64,000 nucleotides of DNA from Planctopirus ephydatiae (GTDB lineage Bacteria > Planctomycetota > Planctomycetia > Planctomycetales > Planctomycetaceae): contig NZ_CP036299.1 of assembly GCF_007752345.1 (NCBI RefSeq), forward strand, positions 682,001-746,000, written 5' to 3'. Shown here piece by piece: positions 53,001 through 61,272 of this stretch (its first letter is position 1; every line of letters begins with the position of its first letter). Both the position numbers and the translations under genes were made by a program. The notes below the pieces were generated by a model. That model was not told where the DNA came from. It worked only from the letters and a program-made list of their open reading frames with translations, and made no database searches.

Positions 53001-55572
53001 CGGCATCTCCGGGCAATTGAACACTGAGATTCTGCACATTGGCGACCTGCAACAGGAATTCGGCCCGATGCTGCGCAGCACCGACCAGAGGCAGGTGAGT
53101 ATCGACTTTCAGGCGGCGGCAGATCGCGCTGGGAAGTGCCGATCGATCAAATCGTTGCTCACTCACAACAACCCTGGCTCCTTCGGCCAAAGTTTCGAAC
53201 AAAGCCACCAGTCGCTCGCGAGGAACCCAGTTCGATGGGGGGAGCTCTAGCAGATCGGCTTCTTTCAGAGGCGATCCATCAGCCGCCAGGGCATCAATCG
53301 ATAACTTCTGATCCGGGCTGGCTTCGAGAGCGATAAACCCGCTGTGGAGTTGAGAATCGAGCACCAGCAGTTCGGGAACTTCAAACTTTTCGGCCTCAGG
53401 TCTGGGTTGCTCAATCGTCGCCCAGAGCGTCAAAGCTCCACGGGCACGTTCCGCGAACCGCAGGATCCACAATCTGCGACCTTTCACAACCGGGCCATCC
53501 TGTTGCTGAACGATCCGTCCGCCGGCACCTGCCAGTGAGAACCGCAAATCGGTCCCGACACTTTCCGGCAATGTCAGCATCAGTCCGCGAACGCCACCAC
53601 CTTGAACTTCGACTTGCACGGAAACAAATGACGAGATCGACTGCTGATCGAGTCTCCAGCCGGTGAGACCTTTCGTGATCCAGCGGGAAGGCTGCCTCGA
53701 AATGTTCAAGCCAGCCTTCCAGTTATTAACCTGCGACTGCAGCCTGAGTCGCTCGTCTTCCGCTTTGAGTGGTGCCAGATCAATCGCCACGAGATCGCGA
53801 GCAGTGACATCAAGATCTTCATCCGCACGAACTACGACAGCCGTCTCTGTGAGAGTGGCTTCGGCGATTGGTAACGAAGGTAAGACCAGCGAGACGGGAG
53901 CGTTTTCTTCCACCGGCCAGTTCTCGACAAGCTGCCTGGCTGAGAATCGGATCGACCTTCTCTCACCCGGAAGTAATGGTTTATCGAGGGCCACACGAAT
54001 GCGATTGATTCCTGCATCTCCTGGGATCGTCTGCCAGGTTAACCCCTGACCTTCGGCAGTGCTGGCCTGCAGTAATTTCCATTCAGCAGGAAGATCGAAT
54101 TCGAGATCAAACAGCGAGACATACCGGGTTTCAACCATCGTACTGGCGGTGAGTTCAATGCCACGGGAAGTGATTTCGACAACCATTGCGACCGCTGTAT
54201 TCAGTTCGCGGGCTTTGGGTTCAGTCATGAGGTTTAACTCAAAATCTTCCCGCCAGACTTCAAACTCGATGGAAGAATAGGAGTTGTTATCGCTGGGCGA
54301 GTTATTGGCGGCAGGAGCGGGGTTTTTGGGAGTGGCAGCAACGCCTTCCGAGCGGCGCACTCCGTTTTCTTCTAATGTTCGTAAGCGGACTTCCTGCGGA
54401 TGACGCACGATGAGTTGCCCGATATGACTGGTGGCTCCATCGATCTTGAGTGGTGGTACCGACCAGGCTTCACCCACTTGTGTGGGCATGACGCCACGAA
54501 CTGTCAACGTGCGCTGACCTTCAAATGGTTGCGAGAAGACCAGTGACATTTTTGTTCGCTCGGGATTCGCCGGGTCATCGGAGAGTGTCCACGCTTCGAG
54601 GCCTGTCGATTCGATGGCAGCGACTTCAAGCTTTGATGGGACAGACAATTCGAGTCGATCAATCGAGCGGCCAAAAACCTGCAGGCTGGTCAAGGCCTGC
54701 CAGGAGACTTCACCGGGACTGCTGACAAGACCATAGGCTGTGCTGGCAAAGAGCAGAGCGTCGGTCGCTTTGGCTTCGGCTCGTTCGGTAAGACGCCATT
54801 GAAAGCGGCCCTGCCCGCCAAAGGGGAGGCGATACTCATTCGCTTCGGTGAGTGGTTTCAGGCGATCCAGGGTCATGCCAGAAGAAACGAGTTGTTTCTT
54901 CGGTGGAACAGTCACCACGATTTCCCCGGCAGGGACAGGTGGCAGCACAAAGGCCGCGACCTGATCACTTCCTGCATTGACCAGAGGTGTCGTTAACTGC
55001 AACTCTAAATGATGAGTGCCGATTTCATTGGTCAGGAGTTGCAGAGGTGGAGCGGGCAGTCGAACCGATTTTTGTTGAGTTTTGACCATGGGCTGGATTT
55101 CGAACGCGGGCCGATAGAGTGGTGCAGGTTCTCCATCCAGCCGAGCGGAGTCGATGGCAAGACGTTCAAGTCCAGGGATCTTCCATTCAGCCCAGCCTGG
55201 GGTGAGTTGTTCGAGTTCGAGCTTCAGGTTGATGACGAGGACAGTCCCTTCGATCGTGGCCACAGCCGTGCCGCTGGTAATCACCTGATGAACCGGCGGA
55301 GTGGGGGAGTTGTTTTTGATCTGTGCTTTTTTGAGCAGTGCTTCGTAGTCATCGCGTGAGAGCAGGACACCTCGCTTTTGAGATTCAAGCACGGCCTGCA
55401 GATCTGCCAGAGGGACAAATACTTCTCGTCGGATGCTGGGTGATTCACCACTTTCGACAGAAACGTTCTGTACTGGTCGATTGGTGGGGGGCTGTGCCTG
55501 TGCCCGCTGTGGTGAACTCAAGCCGCACACCATGCACAGCAGAGCAGCCATGAGCCGACAGATATCGTTCAT
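47086..55572 (-). CDS. Giant envelope protein (~2828 aa), two tandem modules
   Basis: About 2828 aa from ATG 55572, beginning with a signal peptide (LMAALLCMVCGLSSPQRAQAQ); a longer frame to 55671 adds 33 residues. Module A (~50-1000) opens with EVFVPLADLQAVLE and has SARLDGEPAPL. A membrane segment follows (~1000-1040, IPLLLVAGLIILFTAGACYL), then a hydrophobic cluster (~1277-1375). At ~1365-1385 a signal-like stretch (LASLFVGLCLWSACVTPLLA) precedes module B (~1400-2360), which opens QQVFIPYEKYLELYLKAN and has RAELDGKAAPL. The last ~450 residues are coiled-coil/Gln/Ser-rich and end in two membrane segments (~2747 on). No enzyme motif is seen. The modules are mainly beta-rich repeats. An envelope or surface structural role is inferred. 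The 1174-aa paralogue lies upstream. Confidence 0.85.
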   Translation of the reverse strand: MNDICRLMAALLCMVCGLSSPQRAQAQPPTNRPVQNVSVESGESPSIRREVFVPLADLQAVLESQKRGVLLSRDDYEALLKKAQIKNNSPTPPVHQVITSGTAVATIEGTVLVINLKLELEQLTPGWAEWKIPGLERLAIDSARLDGEPAPLYRPAFEIQPMVKTQQKSVRLPAPPLQLLTNEIGTHHLELQLTTPLVNAGSDQVAAFVLPPVPAGEIVVTVPPKKQLVSSGMTLDRLKPLTEANEYRLPFGGQGRFQWRLTERAEAKATDALLFASTAYGLVSSPGEVSWQALTSLQVFGRSIDRLELSVPSKLEVAAIESTGLEAWTLSDDPANPERTKMSLVFSQPFEGQRTLTVRGVMPTQVGEAWSVPPLKIDGATSHIGQLIVRHPQEVRLRTLEENGVRRSEGVAATPKNPAPAANNSPSDNNSYSSIEFEVWREDFELNLMTEPKARELNTAVAMVVEITSRGIELTASTMVETRYVSLFDLEFDLPAEWKLLQASTAEGQGLTWQTIPGDAGINRIRVALDKPLLPGERRSIRFSARQLVENWPVEENAPVSLVLPSLPIAEATLTETAVVVRADEDLDVTARDLVAIDLAPLKAEDERLRLQSQVNNWKAGLNISRQPSRWITKGLTGWRLDQQSISSFVSVQVEVQGGGVRGLMLTLPESVGTDLRFSLAGAGGRIVQQQDGPVVKGRRLWILRFAERARGALTLWATIEQPRPEAEKFEVPELLVLDSQLHSGFIALEASPDQKLSIDALAADGSPLKEADLLELPPSNWVPRERLVALFETLAEGARVVVSEQRFDRSALPSAICRRLKVDTHLPLVGAAQHRAEFLLQVANVQNLSVQLPGDAGQSGQGSRLWAVMVDGRAVEARLASRGFLVPLSNRNEGANNTSARSAVGGMERSVVVYYETDHATAGRAAQASQFEGTTPVLNVVTSSSALETVEVLEQTWEVHYPEKLLLVRQNGLLEATAPLDQPGELARLKELFQQPSWDRLIPLLLVAGLIILFTAGACYLRFKAGFWGCAGAGGLLALGLVLFVCVGPWFFLGGLAERRTVASRTAAPTTSFSYTESAVGNFAGEAVEKSMKRLEEMDGTPMSNIDAPIPAFDAPAQADSNMPESRKMLRAGAKPAAPPSAAAPAAEPGLPKLSDPFGTVTDSAVALNQPQPVATGMPVPAEAGKEVINGKTPATPTPEVRPAIAGEGAETLTGRADQSWRIKSGTSRLSLALNWQAPAGTRSREFRYVGTGESLDGGEVASLKLTYLDRQEITLWGRWLFCMGALIAWFCRKLPATRKWLILGIGLPLVIGLSGVLPASAQLWLDGLFAAMIGGLMVWLGVALYSLIDLCLTCCLSRCCKTRWSGPGQLASLFVGLCLWSACVTPLLAQEEVQKNDQEAQKAIAPLPSSPPVNQTVIPVASGDLTDPAILEGSQQVFIPYEKYLELYLKANPDKRPKAAAPHAGGLAETTLAVDLIPKPQVKSAPDTTQAAQPAPADEKATPAQSQWTHDVRLKARLVYLSRTSTPQLMALPLKQLAWNRAELDGKAAPLVSKDSQQQILITGEGLHVLDLETIIDRNSSPSAGQFQILLEPLTGGKLIWNLPKEGLLVRLNGATTGFRQTPARNDQPRKVEVSLSSYNEVSISWQPEGELNVANRTVSLNSLTALSFDDTGLKVSTGLEYLIRQGSVIELDLQVPPALKIQSVTGPDVGSWELSGEDPARKLKVYLRRNVDDTTRLTIDAYFELPVSQEPTVLKAPQLIPVGVTHETGTLGVFAARQFNVRVNKTELLTQIDTSRFSGSVPVSRPAAAPQFAYRFSARPYALELRVQRQLSRITAQAQHGVLMTPTRQQQTTRIIAQVSGVPRATLTLRLPKDWQPLRVESAGLQDWYETRTEGQHLLTLEWKSPREGTLEILLAGAVPFSRNGQNRWSMALELPELTDVDRLSSQVGLWTDSAITANFSNLEGWRSIDPATLSPGLTQLKHGQAPQLAFSSESQTTRPISLSLSRLEPQLAAESLSIVSVTDGAIAHSLLLNWQIARAAADVVEVSASPEFAGKLEFSGAEIRSIATSKGKDGRPHWTISLRTPVLGSLSLAAVATTEFRDLQVHSPGLRFETTEADRTNTGSVESIPQSHYVLLLNPSRSVLTREAPEQADAVTRDDLRIALNDDLIKRAAELLRVKSSGVSLKWKAVALTQARLAAASVNLADLVTILSRDGTYRTSATYLIKNRSRQFLPLAIPAEARLLTVLIDGAPSRAVQSSKDGQIIQLVALPRTSAADLSITVQITIAGKLNGRLPARGGWTTRQLDIPAPQVISPEKDEALGIPVSRTRWAVSIPNDLQATGLADLTRNNLNSASLVQSELSLQQARLQELSYLISIADNSTNFSLQAQALGNGIALKSLLSDGSSYRSRASGKDLAAVDEYETSLNATQKQLQELQRKVEQKGEKLSLQNQSLADSGLAVNGIILGQPSEGALEAQSNALQILTDNRSQSQADHFSQGETFWFKSELTENEFVQESAPSKKDRQDAREQLDARRQYQAFNDRQLDSLNSAVRNRMEESQQRQQLDLAKSKSGESLERYLSSSEDSAARKQEFDRGSQAVEPGRAAVRRNAADSIALQQRALGENKAQSTSSQSTSSQWDEMGLLRAKDGQDKARDAAARDDFFVLSELAPSSGGTSVATGGLGGGLGDMVDFELPASRGAVSQGLSVVAELPQSGQTVRFSKAGGDARLALEFVPSGRKGSLWGWLWLCASIVLAAWMVAIVTPDKKQRWLQLTTLLLILILTIAALTLPPLFAILAGLGVAGLCTLLVVLATQASWNSSAIG

Positions 55573-55820
55573 GAAGAAGTATCGACCCTGCTCAACAGGC
55601 GAAGACTTCGTTCGGAGATTGAAGGCGATGAGTGACATCAGTTTATTCCTGCCAGAATCTGGCTCAGTCATTTCGCAGAATCAACAACATCTCTGGAAGC
55701 ATCGGTATCGATCATCGCTGGTCACTCGGAGTTTTCTGCCCAGCGGAGACTGCTCTCTTTCGTTCACGGCATTCGATGAAGAACGACTCTGAACTTCGGA
55801 GAGCGATATCAACTGAGGAA

Positions 55821-58800
55821 TCAGCTCTGATTTTCACCCGTTGTATTCTGTGAAGGTGGCTCCTCCGGATTGCTGGATGCAGCGGATGAGGCATCTGCAG
55901 TGGACACGGCGAGTGGCTCTTCGGCTTTGGTCTTAACGACGGGCTGCTCAAGTGGAACCTCGACGGGTTTTGGCTTTCCACGACGGCAACAGTTGACAAT
56001 GCTGGCGACCAGCCAGATCAGCACCATGGCCACGAGGCCGAAGAACATGGCGGCGACGATATGTAAGACCAGATCGGCATCGGCAATCGCACTGGCGGCA
56101 GCAATGGTGGCCGCCAGAAGGAGGACTGTCAGTTTGTTTTCCAGCGGCGTTCGCCTGAGGAGCAATGCGACCACAATCAGCACGATGGTGGCGATCCAGG
56201 TGTAGAAGGGTAGTCGCCACCAGACGACGGTGATTTCGTTGCCGCTACCGAGTCGACTGTAAAGTGTGCCGCGACCTTCCCGTGGAAAATCGAACATGCC
56301 ACTGGCAGTCTGACCAATCCATTCATCCAACCCTTCGAGGCTGCCTCGTGAGGTGGTTGGCGACGCGAAGATAAGGTCGTTGAACTTTCGGCGTGTTTCG
56401 AGTGTGTAGCCAGTGGGCGAGCCAACCAGCGAGAATTCATCGGGCACCCAGACAGCGACTCGCGATTGCTGAGTCACGATTCCCTGGGCATCAAGGCCAC
56501 CCCAGACAGGCATTCTCAAGAGGAGTTTGCCTCCATTGCTACCGAATGGTGCCGGTGAGAGTGGTAAGCGGTAGAGAATTGTCACATGAAACAATTCATC
56601 GGCCCCGCTGGCGCGTGCCACGTTGATAAAGTGAGTCGTGTAAGGTCCTTTGTCGCTGGCACCTGGTGTTTTTTCGAGAGCGACAGGCCGATCACCCATG
56701 GCGGCTCCCAGAGGCTGAGCATCGCCTGGTAAATCGATCCGCAGTCGCTGGCGTTCACTGCTCTTGATGGCGTAGCGAGCCCGGCCTGTGACAACACCGG
56801 CTTTATCGACGACAATTTCGACCAGACTGCGAGAAATGACCGTTTGCACCACACCCTGTACATCGAGTTTGCTGGCTTTCAAACTGACTTCCACAGGCTG
56901 GCGGAAGTACCGGAAAGCCGCAAAGCCTTCGGGAACAGGTGTGGTCAATTCGCGGGTATCAATACTTTCGACATCGCCACCTGTGGCGACGGCATCCACA
57001 GCTAAGGCTCGGTCTTTCGTCACGACCACTTCACCCACAATCCGTGTGAGTGGAACTGTCGTCGCGACAGTCGGCATAGCAGGTTTGTTCTCGACTTCTT
57101 CGGTTTTGGCAGCCTCCGCTTCAGCAGGACTGCTTTTGCCAGATTCTGACGAGGCATTTCCGCCCGATTCAGGGAGTGGGGAATCAATCAAGCGGACGAG
57201 CCCCAGAGTTGCGGATTCTTCTGGAGGAGTTCCCGCCGTGGGAGTCACATCAAAGGTGACCACAAATGTCTGGCGGCCCAAGACTTCTCGCTGCAGCACG
57301 ACTGTCCAGGTCACCCACCCATCGACTCCCTTTTCTTCACGGCTTTGTTGTTTGATCGGCGCATCAGCCGTGGAGGTAATCTGCACACTGCTTGCGACGC
57401 TTTCGGGAACCTGAAAACGGAAGGTCGAGAGTCCTGCAAATTCCACGAGATAGCCAATAGTGGTTTGTGAACTGACTTGCCCCTGGCGGACATCGAGACG
57501 AGTGGTGACTTGTGCCGTTAATCGAGAAGGTTTACGAACTGTTGAAACGGGAATGACAACGGGCCTCTGCTGATATCGCCAGGCAGAAACGAGGCGGGCA
57601 TTGCCTGATTGTGCAGGAGCAACAGCGGGATCTGGCTGTGCCGAGATGACCTTCTCGGTCTCTGTGATAACTTCCATGGCTTCGGGGGCAAAAACGACCA
57701 CCTGTCCATTTTCGACTTCAGCGCCACGCGGTTCGATCAGGGGGAGATTCCGGGCAGCAGAAGCAGAGGCCCAGGGGACAAAACCGTTGATGGAGAGATT
57801 GATCTGTCCAAGCCGCTTTTCAGTGAACTGGACAACGAGTTCACGGGTGGTTTCGTTGACATCGAACTGCTTCATTCCCGTCGCCACAACGTTTTCGACT
57901 GTCAGTCCTTCGGGCAGGCCGAATCGCAATTCAAAGACGCCGGCACGCTCGACCAGATAATCGAGCGAGGCGTTCAAGCGGAGCTGATCGTCGCGGAAGA
58001 TCAACTGGGAATTATGATTCACGACCAGTCGAGGTTCGACAGGCCGGGCGCGCAGTTCGAGTTCAAATTCGGGTGAGAAATAGCGGAAATAAGTGGCTCC
58101 TGGCGTTCGAATCGAGGGAGCAGCCCCGGCTTCATCGGTCCGTTGCAGACCACGCTGCAGTTCGACAGTCAGGTTGACATCGGGCCCGGCATGCAGCGCC
58201 AACTGACCACTTTCGCGCAAGACACTCAGAGCATGAATGCCGCGGGATTGTTGATCGACGATCCCGGCAACAAAGAAGTTTTCGGCAGGGACGGATCTCT
58301 CTGTATGCACCTGGATCGTAGCTGGCTTATCGACTCGACCCAGCAGTTCGACCGAGATGATCTGCTGGTCGCCTTCTTTGGAGAGTTTCCATTCGCGAAG
58401 ACGCACGTCGGATGTCACATCGAGAACGCGATGATCTGCAGGAACGGCGATTCGTAAAGAAGCCAGTTGTCCACGAAGAATATCGTATTTGAGCTGGGCG
58501 TGCGTGTGGATAAGCCCATCTTGAACCTGCACGCTGGTGAGGTTCGTGACACTGGCCAGCAGTTCCATATCGGGCCGGGAACCGACACGTGGATGCCAGT
58601 TGACCTTCAGTTGTTCGACTGTTCCAAGATCTGCTCGAATCCGAGTTTCTTTGGAACCAGGAGCGGTGGGGAGCAATTCGAGTGCGGCGGCTGGTGCCAA
58701 CTCGACAACCTGATCGGCTTCGGGAATCGTCAGTTCGAGACTGCTGATCCCGGCATTTGGCAACTGCATTTCGAATCGTCGTCCGTCGGGCGAGATACTG

Positions 58801-59345
58801 ACTTTGGTGACGACTTCGAATTGCACTACATGTTCGCCGGCTTCCGGCATGAGCAGCGCGAGTTTGCTCTGGCCTAAACCTTGAAGAAGAACTCGATTGG
58901 TGCTGGATGAGACTTTGCCAACCGCTGCATCGCCGAATGAAATCGGCAGGACGGCCCAGCCCTGATTCAGAGAGAGAACCTTGAGTTGCACATTCAGTCG
59001 GACGGCTTCTTTCTCCACCTTGGCGGTGTAACGAGCTTCGGAGATGACTGCCGGGACAGGCGGCTTTTCGCCTGGCTTCAAACTCTGTTGATGAGCTTTG
59101 TTCCAGAGTTCGAGATATTCCGAAAGTGGTAATGCAATCGTGGCGTCATTTTTCCCGAAGACCTGCTTGAGGTTCTGATAAGGGATGTAGATCCAGCGCT
59201 GAACCAGTTCCTGATTGGCAGGTGAGGCGGCTGGGGGCCGCGTCGTGCTCTCCTCCTGGGCGAAAACCATTGTGGCTGGTGACAGGGCCAAAGCCAGCAA
59301 AGCCATCATCAGACGAATCACAGTCAATGACGAGGAGGAGCGCAT
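55821..59345 (-). CDS. Large envelope protein (1174 aa), paralogue of the giant's modules
   Basis: A 1174-aa protein. Signal peptide LMMALLALALSPATMVFAQ at the start. RWIYIPYQNLKQVFGKND and LPLSEYLELWNKAHQQ open the module, as in both modules of the giant protein; ARYTAKVEKEAVRLNVQLKV follows. The rest is long beta-strand-rich sequence without catalytic motif, with RDDQLRLNASLDYLVERAGV blocks. Near the end are three to four membrane segments (WIATIVLIVVALLLRRT, LTVLLLAATIAAASAIADA, VLHIVAAMFFGLVAMVLIWL). The C-terminus is short, Pro/Glu-rich and probably cytoplasmic. It lies 248 bp before the giant gene on the same strand; co-expression is plausible. Confidence 0.85.
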   Translation of the reverse strand: MRSSSSLTVIRLMMALLALALSPATMVFAQEESTTRPPAASPANQELVQRWIYIPYQNLKQVFGKNDATIALPLSEYLELWNKAHQQSLKPGEKPPVPAVISEARYTAKVEKEAVRLNVQLKVLSLNQGWAVLPISFGDAAVGKVSSSTNRVLLQGLGQSKLALLMPEAGEHVVQFEVVTKVSISPDGRRFEMQLPNAGISSLELTIPEADQVVELAPAAALELLPTAPGSKETRIRADLGTVEQLKVNWHPRVGSRPDMELLASVTNLTSVQVQDGLIHTHAQLKYDILRGQLASLRIAVPADHRVLDVTSDVRLREWKLSKEGDQQIISVELLGRVDKPATIQVHTERSVPAENFFVAGIVDQQSRGIHALSVLRESGQLALHAGPDVNLTVELQRGLQRTDEAGAAPSIRTPGATYFRYFSPEFELELRARPVEPRLVVNHNSQLIFRDDQLRLNASLDYLVERAGVFELRFGLPEGLTVENVVATGMKQFDVNETTRELVVQFTEKRLGQINLSINGFVPWASASAARNLPLIEPRGAEVENGQVVVFAPEAMEVITETEKVISAQPDPAVAPAQSGNARLVSAWRYQQRPVVIPVSTVRKPSRLTAQVTTRLDVRQGQVSSQTTIGYLVEFAGLSTFRFQVPESVASSVQITSTADAPIKQQSREEKGVDGWVTWTVVLQREVLGRQTFVVTFDVTPTAGTPPEESATLGLVRLIDSPLPESGGNASSESGKSSPAEAEAAKTEEVENKPAMPTVATTVPLTRIVGEVVVTKDRALAVDAVATGGDVESIDTRELTTPVPEGFAAFRYFRQPVEVSLKASKLDVQGVVQTVISRSLVEIVVDKAGVVTGRARYAIKSSERQRLRIDLPGDAQPLGAAMGDRPVALEKTPGASDKGPYTTHFINVARASGADELFHVTILYRLPLSPAPFGSNGGKLLLRMPVWGGLDAQGIVTQQSRVAVWVPDEFSLVGSPTGYTLETRRKFNDLIFASPTTSRGSLEGLDEWIGQTASGMFDFPREGRGTLYSRLGSGNEITVVWWRLPFYTWIATIVLIVVALLLRRTPLENKLTVLLLAATIAAASAIADADLVLHIVAAMFFGLVAMVLIWLVASIVNCCRRGKPKPVEVPLEQPVVKTKAEEPLAVSTADASSAASSNPEEPPSQNTTGENQS

Positions 59346-60013
59346 GGCAGACTTTCTGCGAAATCAACAGCTTCTCCTGTGAGGAAAAGCTTATGGATGG
59401 GTCAATTAAGGGGAATACGCTGTTTGCGCCACCGGTGGCATAGATGTCAAAGATAGCGATTACACACATTGCGGAACATGGTTTGTCTCACAATCGGTGA
59501 TGCAACGTGGGTAGAAAATCTTTTGTTGCCGGACGAGCTGATTGAACCGTCTCACTGTAACGGGGGACCAAAGGGGTCCGTAATGAAGTGAGTTTGTCAG
59601 GAGTAACTGATTTTAATTTCAGTGTTTGCATCATTGTGTGACGTGTGAGTATCGCACTAGAAACAGGCAGTTTCCCTGCGTGTGCATCTGTGACGCGTGG
59701 ACGAACAGAGAAACTCCAGAGATTTTCCGACTTATGCACAGATTTCCGAAAATTGATGTGTTGGCAGCAAGCTCGCGGATCCAATCACTCAGCATCATTA
59801 CATTGTCGCGCCGCGCGACATTTCGATGCAGTGACTTCTCCAATGTCGCTTCGAAGATCATGACTCAGGAATGCGATTGGACACAACCTGTTGATGCACA
59901 ATAGGTTAGTGTTTTTCACCTGCTGTGGCATCAAAGCTGCTTTTCATGATTGGCAGAATGTTGCGTGGCGGCTTTGAGCCGTCCTGAATTCGAAGTTTTG
60001 CCAGAAGATTGAA
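59346..60013. other. Divergent intergenic region with possible sigma-54 site
   Basis: 668 bp between the 1174-aa gene and the DUF1559 gene. Frames here (for example 59626-59904) are not protein-like. A -24/-12-like element at 59926-59942 is listed separately. No RNA gene is recognised. Confidence 0.55.
59926..59942 (+). promoter_or_regulatory. Possible sigma-54 promoter of the DUF1559 gene
   Basis: TGGCATCAAAGCTGCTT has GG and GC separated by exactly 10 bases, close to the TGGCAC-N5-TTGC consensus. It lies 71 bp before ATG 60014. No activator gene is nearby; a single match is weak evidence. Confidence 0.3.
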
Positions 60014-61066
60014 ATGATGATCAACTCAGGACCGTCGCGCCGCCTTCGACCCGGCTTCACTCTGATTGAATTGCTGGTGGTCATCGCAATCATTGCCATT
60101 CTGATTGCCCTGCTCCTTCCCGCAGTTCAGCAGGCACGCGAAGCGGCCCGGCGAACGCAGTGCAAAAACAATCTCAAGCAACTGGGGCTGGCAGTTCACA
60201 ACTACGAGTCCGCTCTCAATGCGTTTCCACCCTCAGCCACCATCAATACCGCTGTAACTTCGACGGGAAACAATGGGTCGTGGTCGATTCATGGGAGAAT
60301 TCTCCCCTATCTCGAACAAGGGAACCTGTATTCGAAAGTCGATTTGAGTATCGCGTGGGATAATCAACTGGCAATCAGCGGATTGAAGATTCCCAGCTAT
60401 GCCTGCCCGAGTGATCCCAAGTCGGATACGGTACGCGATCCTGGTGGTGGACGGGCACTGCTTTATCCCACCACCTACGGCTTTAACTACGGCACGTACT
60501 TTGTCTTCAACCCCACCACGGGTCAGGGTGGCGATGGAGCCTTCTTTCCCAATAGCAAGCTGAGCTTCAACTCGTTTACTGATGGTACCAGCAATACCTT
60601 GCTCGCAGCGGAAGTGAAGGCTTGGACTCCTTACAACCGCAACGCATCGAGTTTCTCAGCGACAACTCCCCCGGGAAATGCCTCGGCTGCGGCAGCTCTT
60701 TTAGCCCAGGGAACTGACCCGAAATACAATCCTTCCACGGGGCACACGGAATGGCCAGACGGTCGAGTCCATCATGCTGGTTTCACCACTTGCATGAATC
60801 CCAATACGAATCTCTCAACAACGCATACCGATGGAGTGACCTATAACGATTGCGATTTCAACTCGTGGCAGGAAGGTCGCAATGGCAGCACAGGTTCACC
60901 AAGTTATGCAGTCATCGTCTCACGCAGTTGGCATGAGGGAATTGTGAATGTCTGTATGGTCGATGGCTCGGTGCGTACGGTGAGTGAAAACATCGACAAT
61001 GGGATCTGGCGGGCCTTAGGAACCCGCAGTGGAGGCAGCAACGAAACCACCGTCGGCGAGTTCTAA
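60014..61066 (+). CDS. DUF1559 (SBP_bac_10) protein with prepilin-like N-terminus
   Basis: A 350-aa protein. [19 protein letters not shown] is the type IV prepilin cleavage/methylation signal; Gly 14/Phe 15 cleavage and Glu 19 at +5. [20 protein letters not shown] and the end [16 protein letters not shown]-type sequence ([19 protein letters not shown]) are the DUF1559 signature, the hallmark of planctomycetes, where dozens of paralogues occur. Role: likely pseudopilin-like surface protein; the exact function is unknown. ATG 60014 is followed by a second ATG at 60017. Confidence 0.95.
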   Translation: MMINSGPSRRLRPGFTLIELLVVIAIIAILIALLLPAVQQAREAARRTQCKNNLKQLGLAVHNYESALNAFPPSATINTAVTSTGNNGSWSIHGRILPYLEQGNLYSKVDLSIAWDNQLAISGLKIPSYACPSDPKSDTVRDPGGGRALLYPTTYGFNYGTYFVFNPTTGQGGDGAFFPNSKLSFNSFTDGTSNTLLAAEVKAWTPYNRNASSFSATTPPGNASAAAALLAQGTDPKYNPSTGHTEWPDGRVHHAGFTTCMNPNTNLSTTHTDGVTYNDCDFNSWQEGRNGSTGSPSYAVIVSRSWHEGIVNVCMVDGSVRTVSENIDNGIWRALGTRSGGSNETTVGEF

Positions 61067-61272
61067 CCTGATTCCGTCCGGATTCTGCATCTCTGGCTGT
61101 TGATTGCCTGTTGGTCCGCTTAAAATTGAGTGTCGTGTGTCGAGTGATTTCTGACTGTTTGTATGCTGTGATTGACTGATGGTGAAACGGTCCGTCGTCC
61201 TGGGTCGCGTTCTCAATTGCCAACTCTGGACACAATTGCCCGCTGTTCAACTTGAAGTGATGGGGTCTTCTG

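Noticed and set aside
56788-57414. 208-aa plus-strand Ser/Thr-rich frame
   Set aside because: Antisense shadow of the 1174-aa envelope gene; low complexity arises from the opposite-strand codons.
59626-59904. 92-aa plus-strand frame in the intergenic region
   Set aside because: Cys/Arg-rich, no family, no ribosome-binding site; overlapped by minus-strand frames of equal quality.
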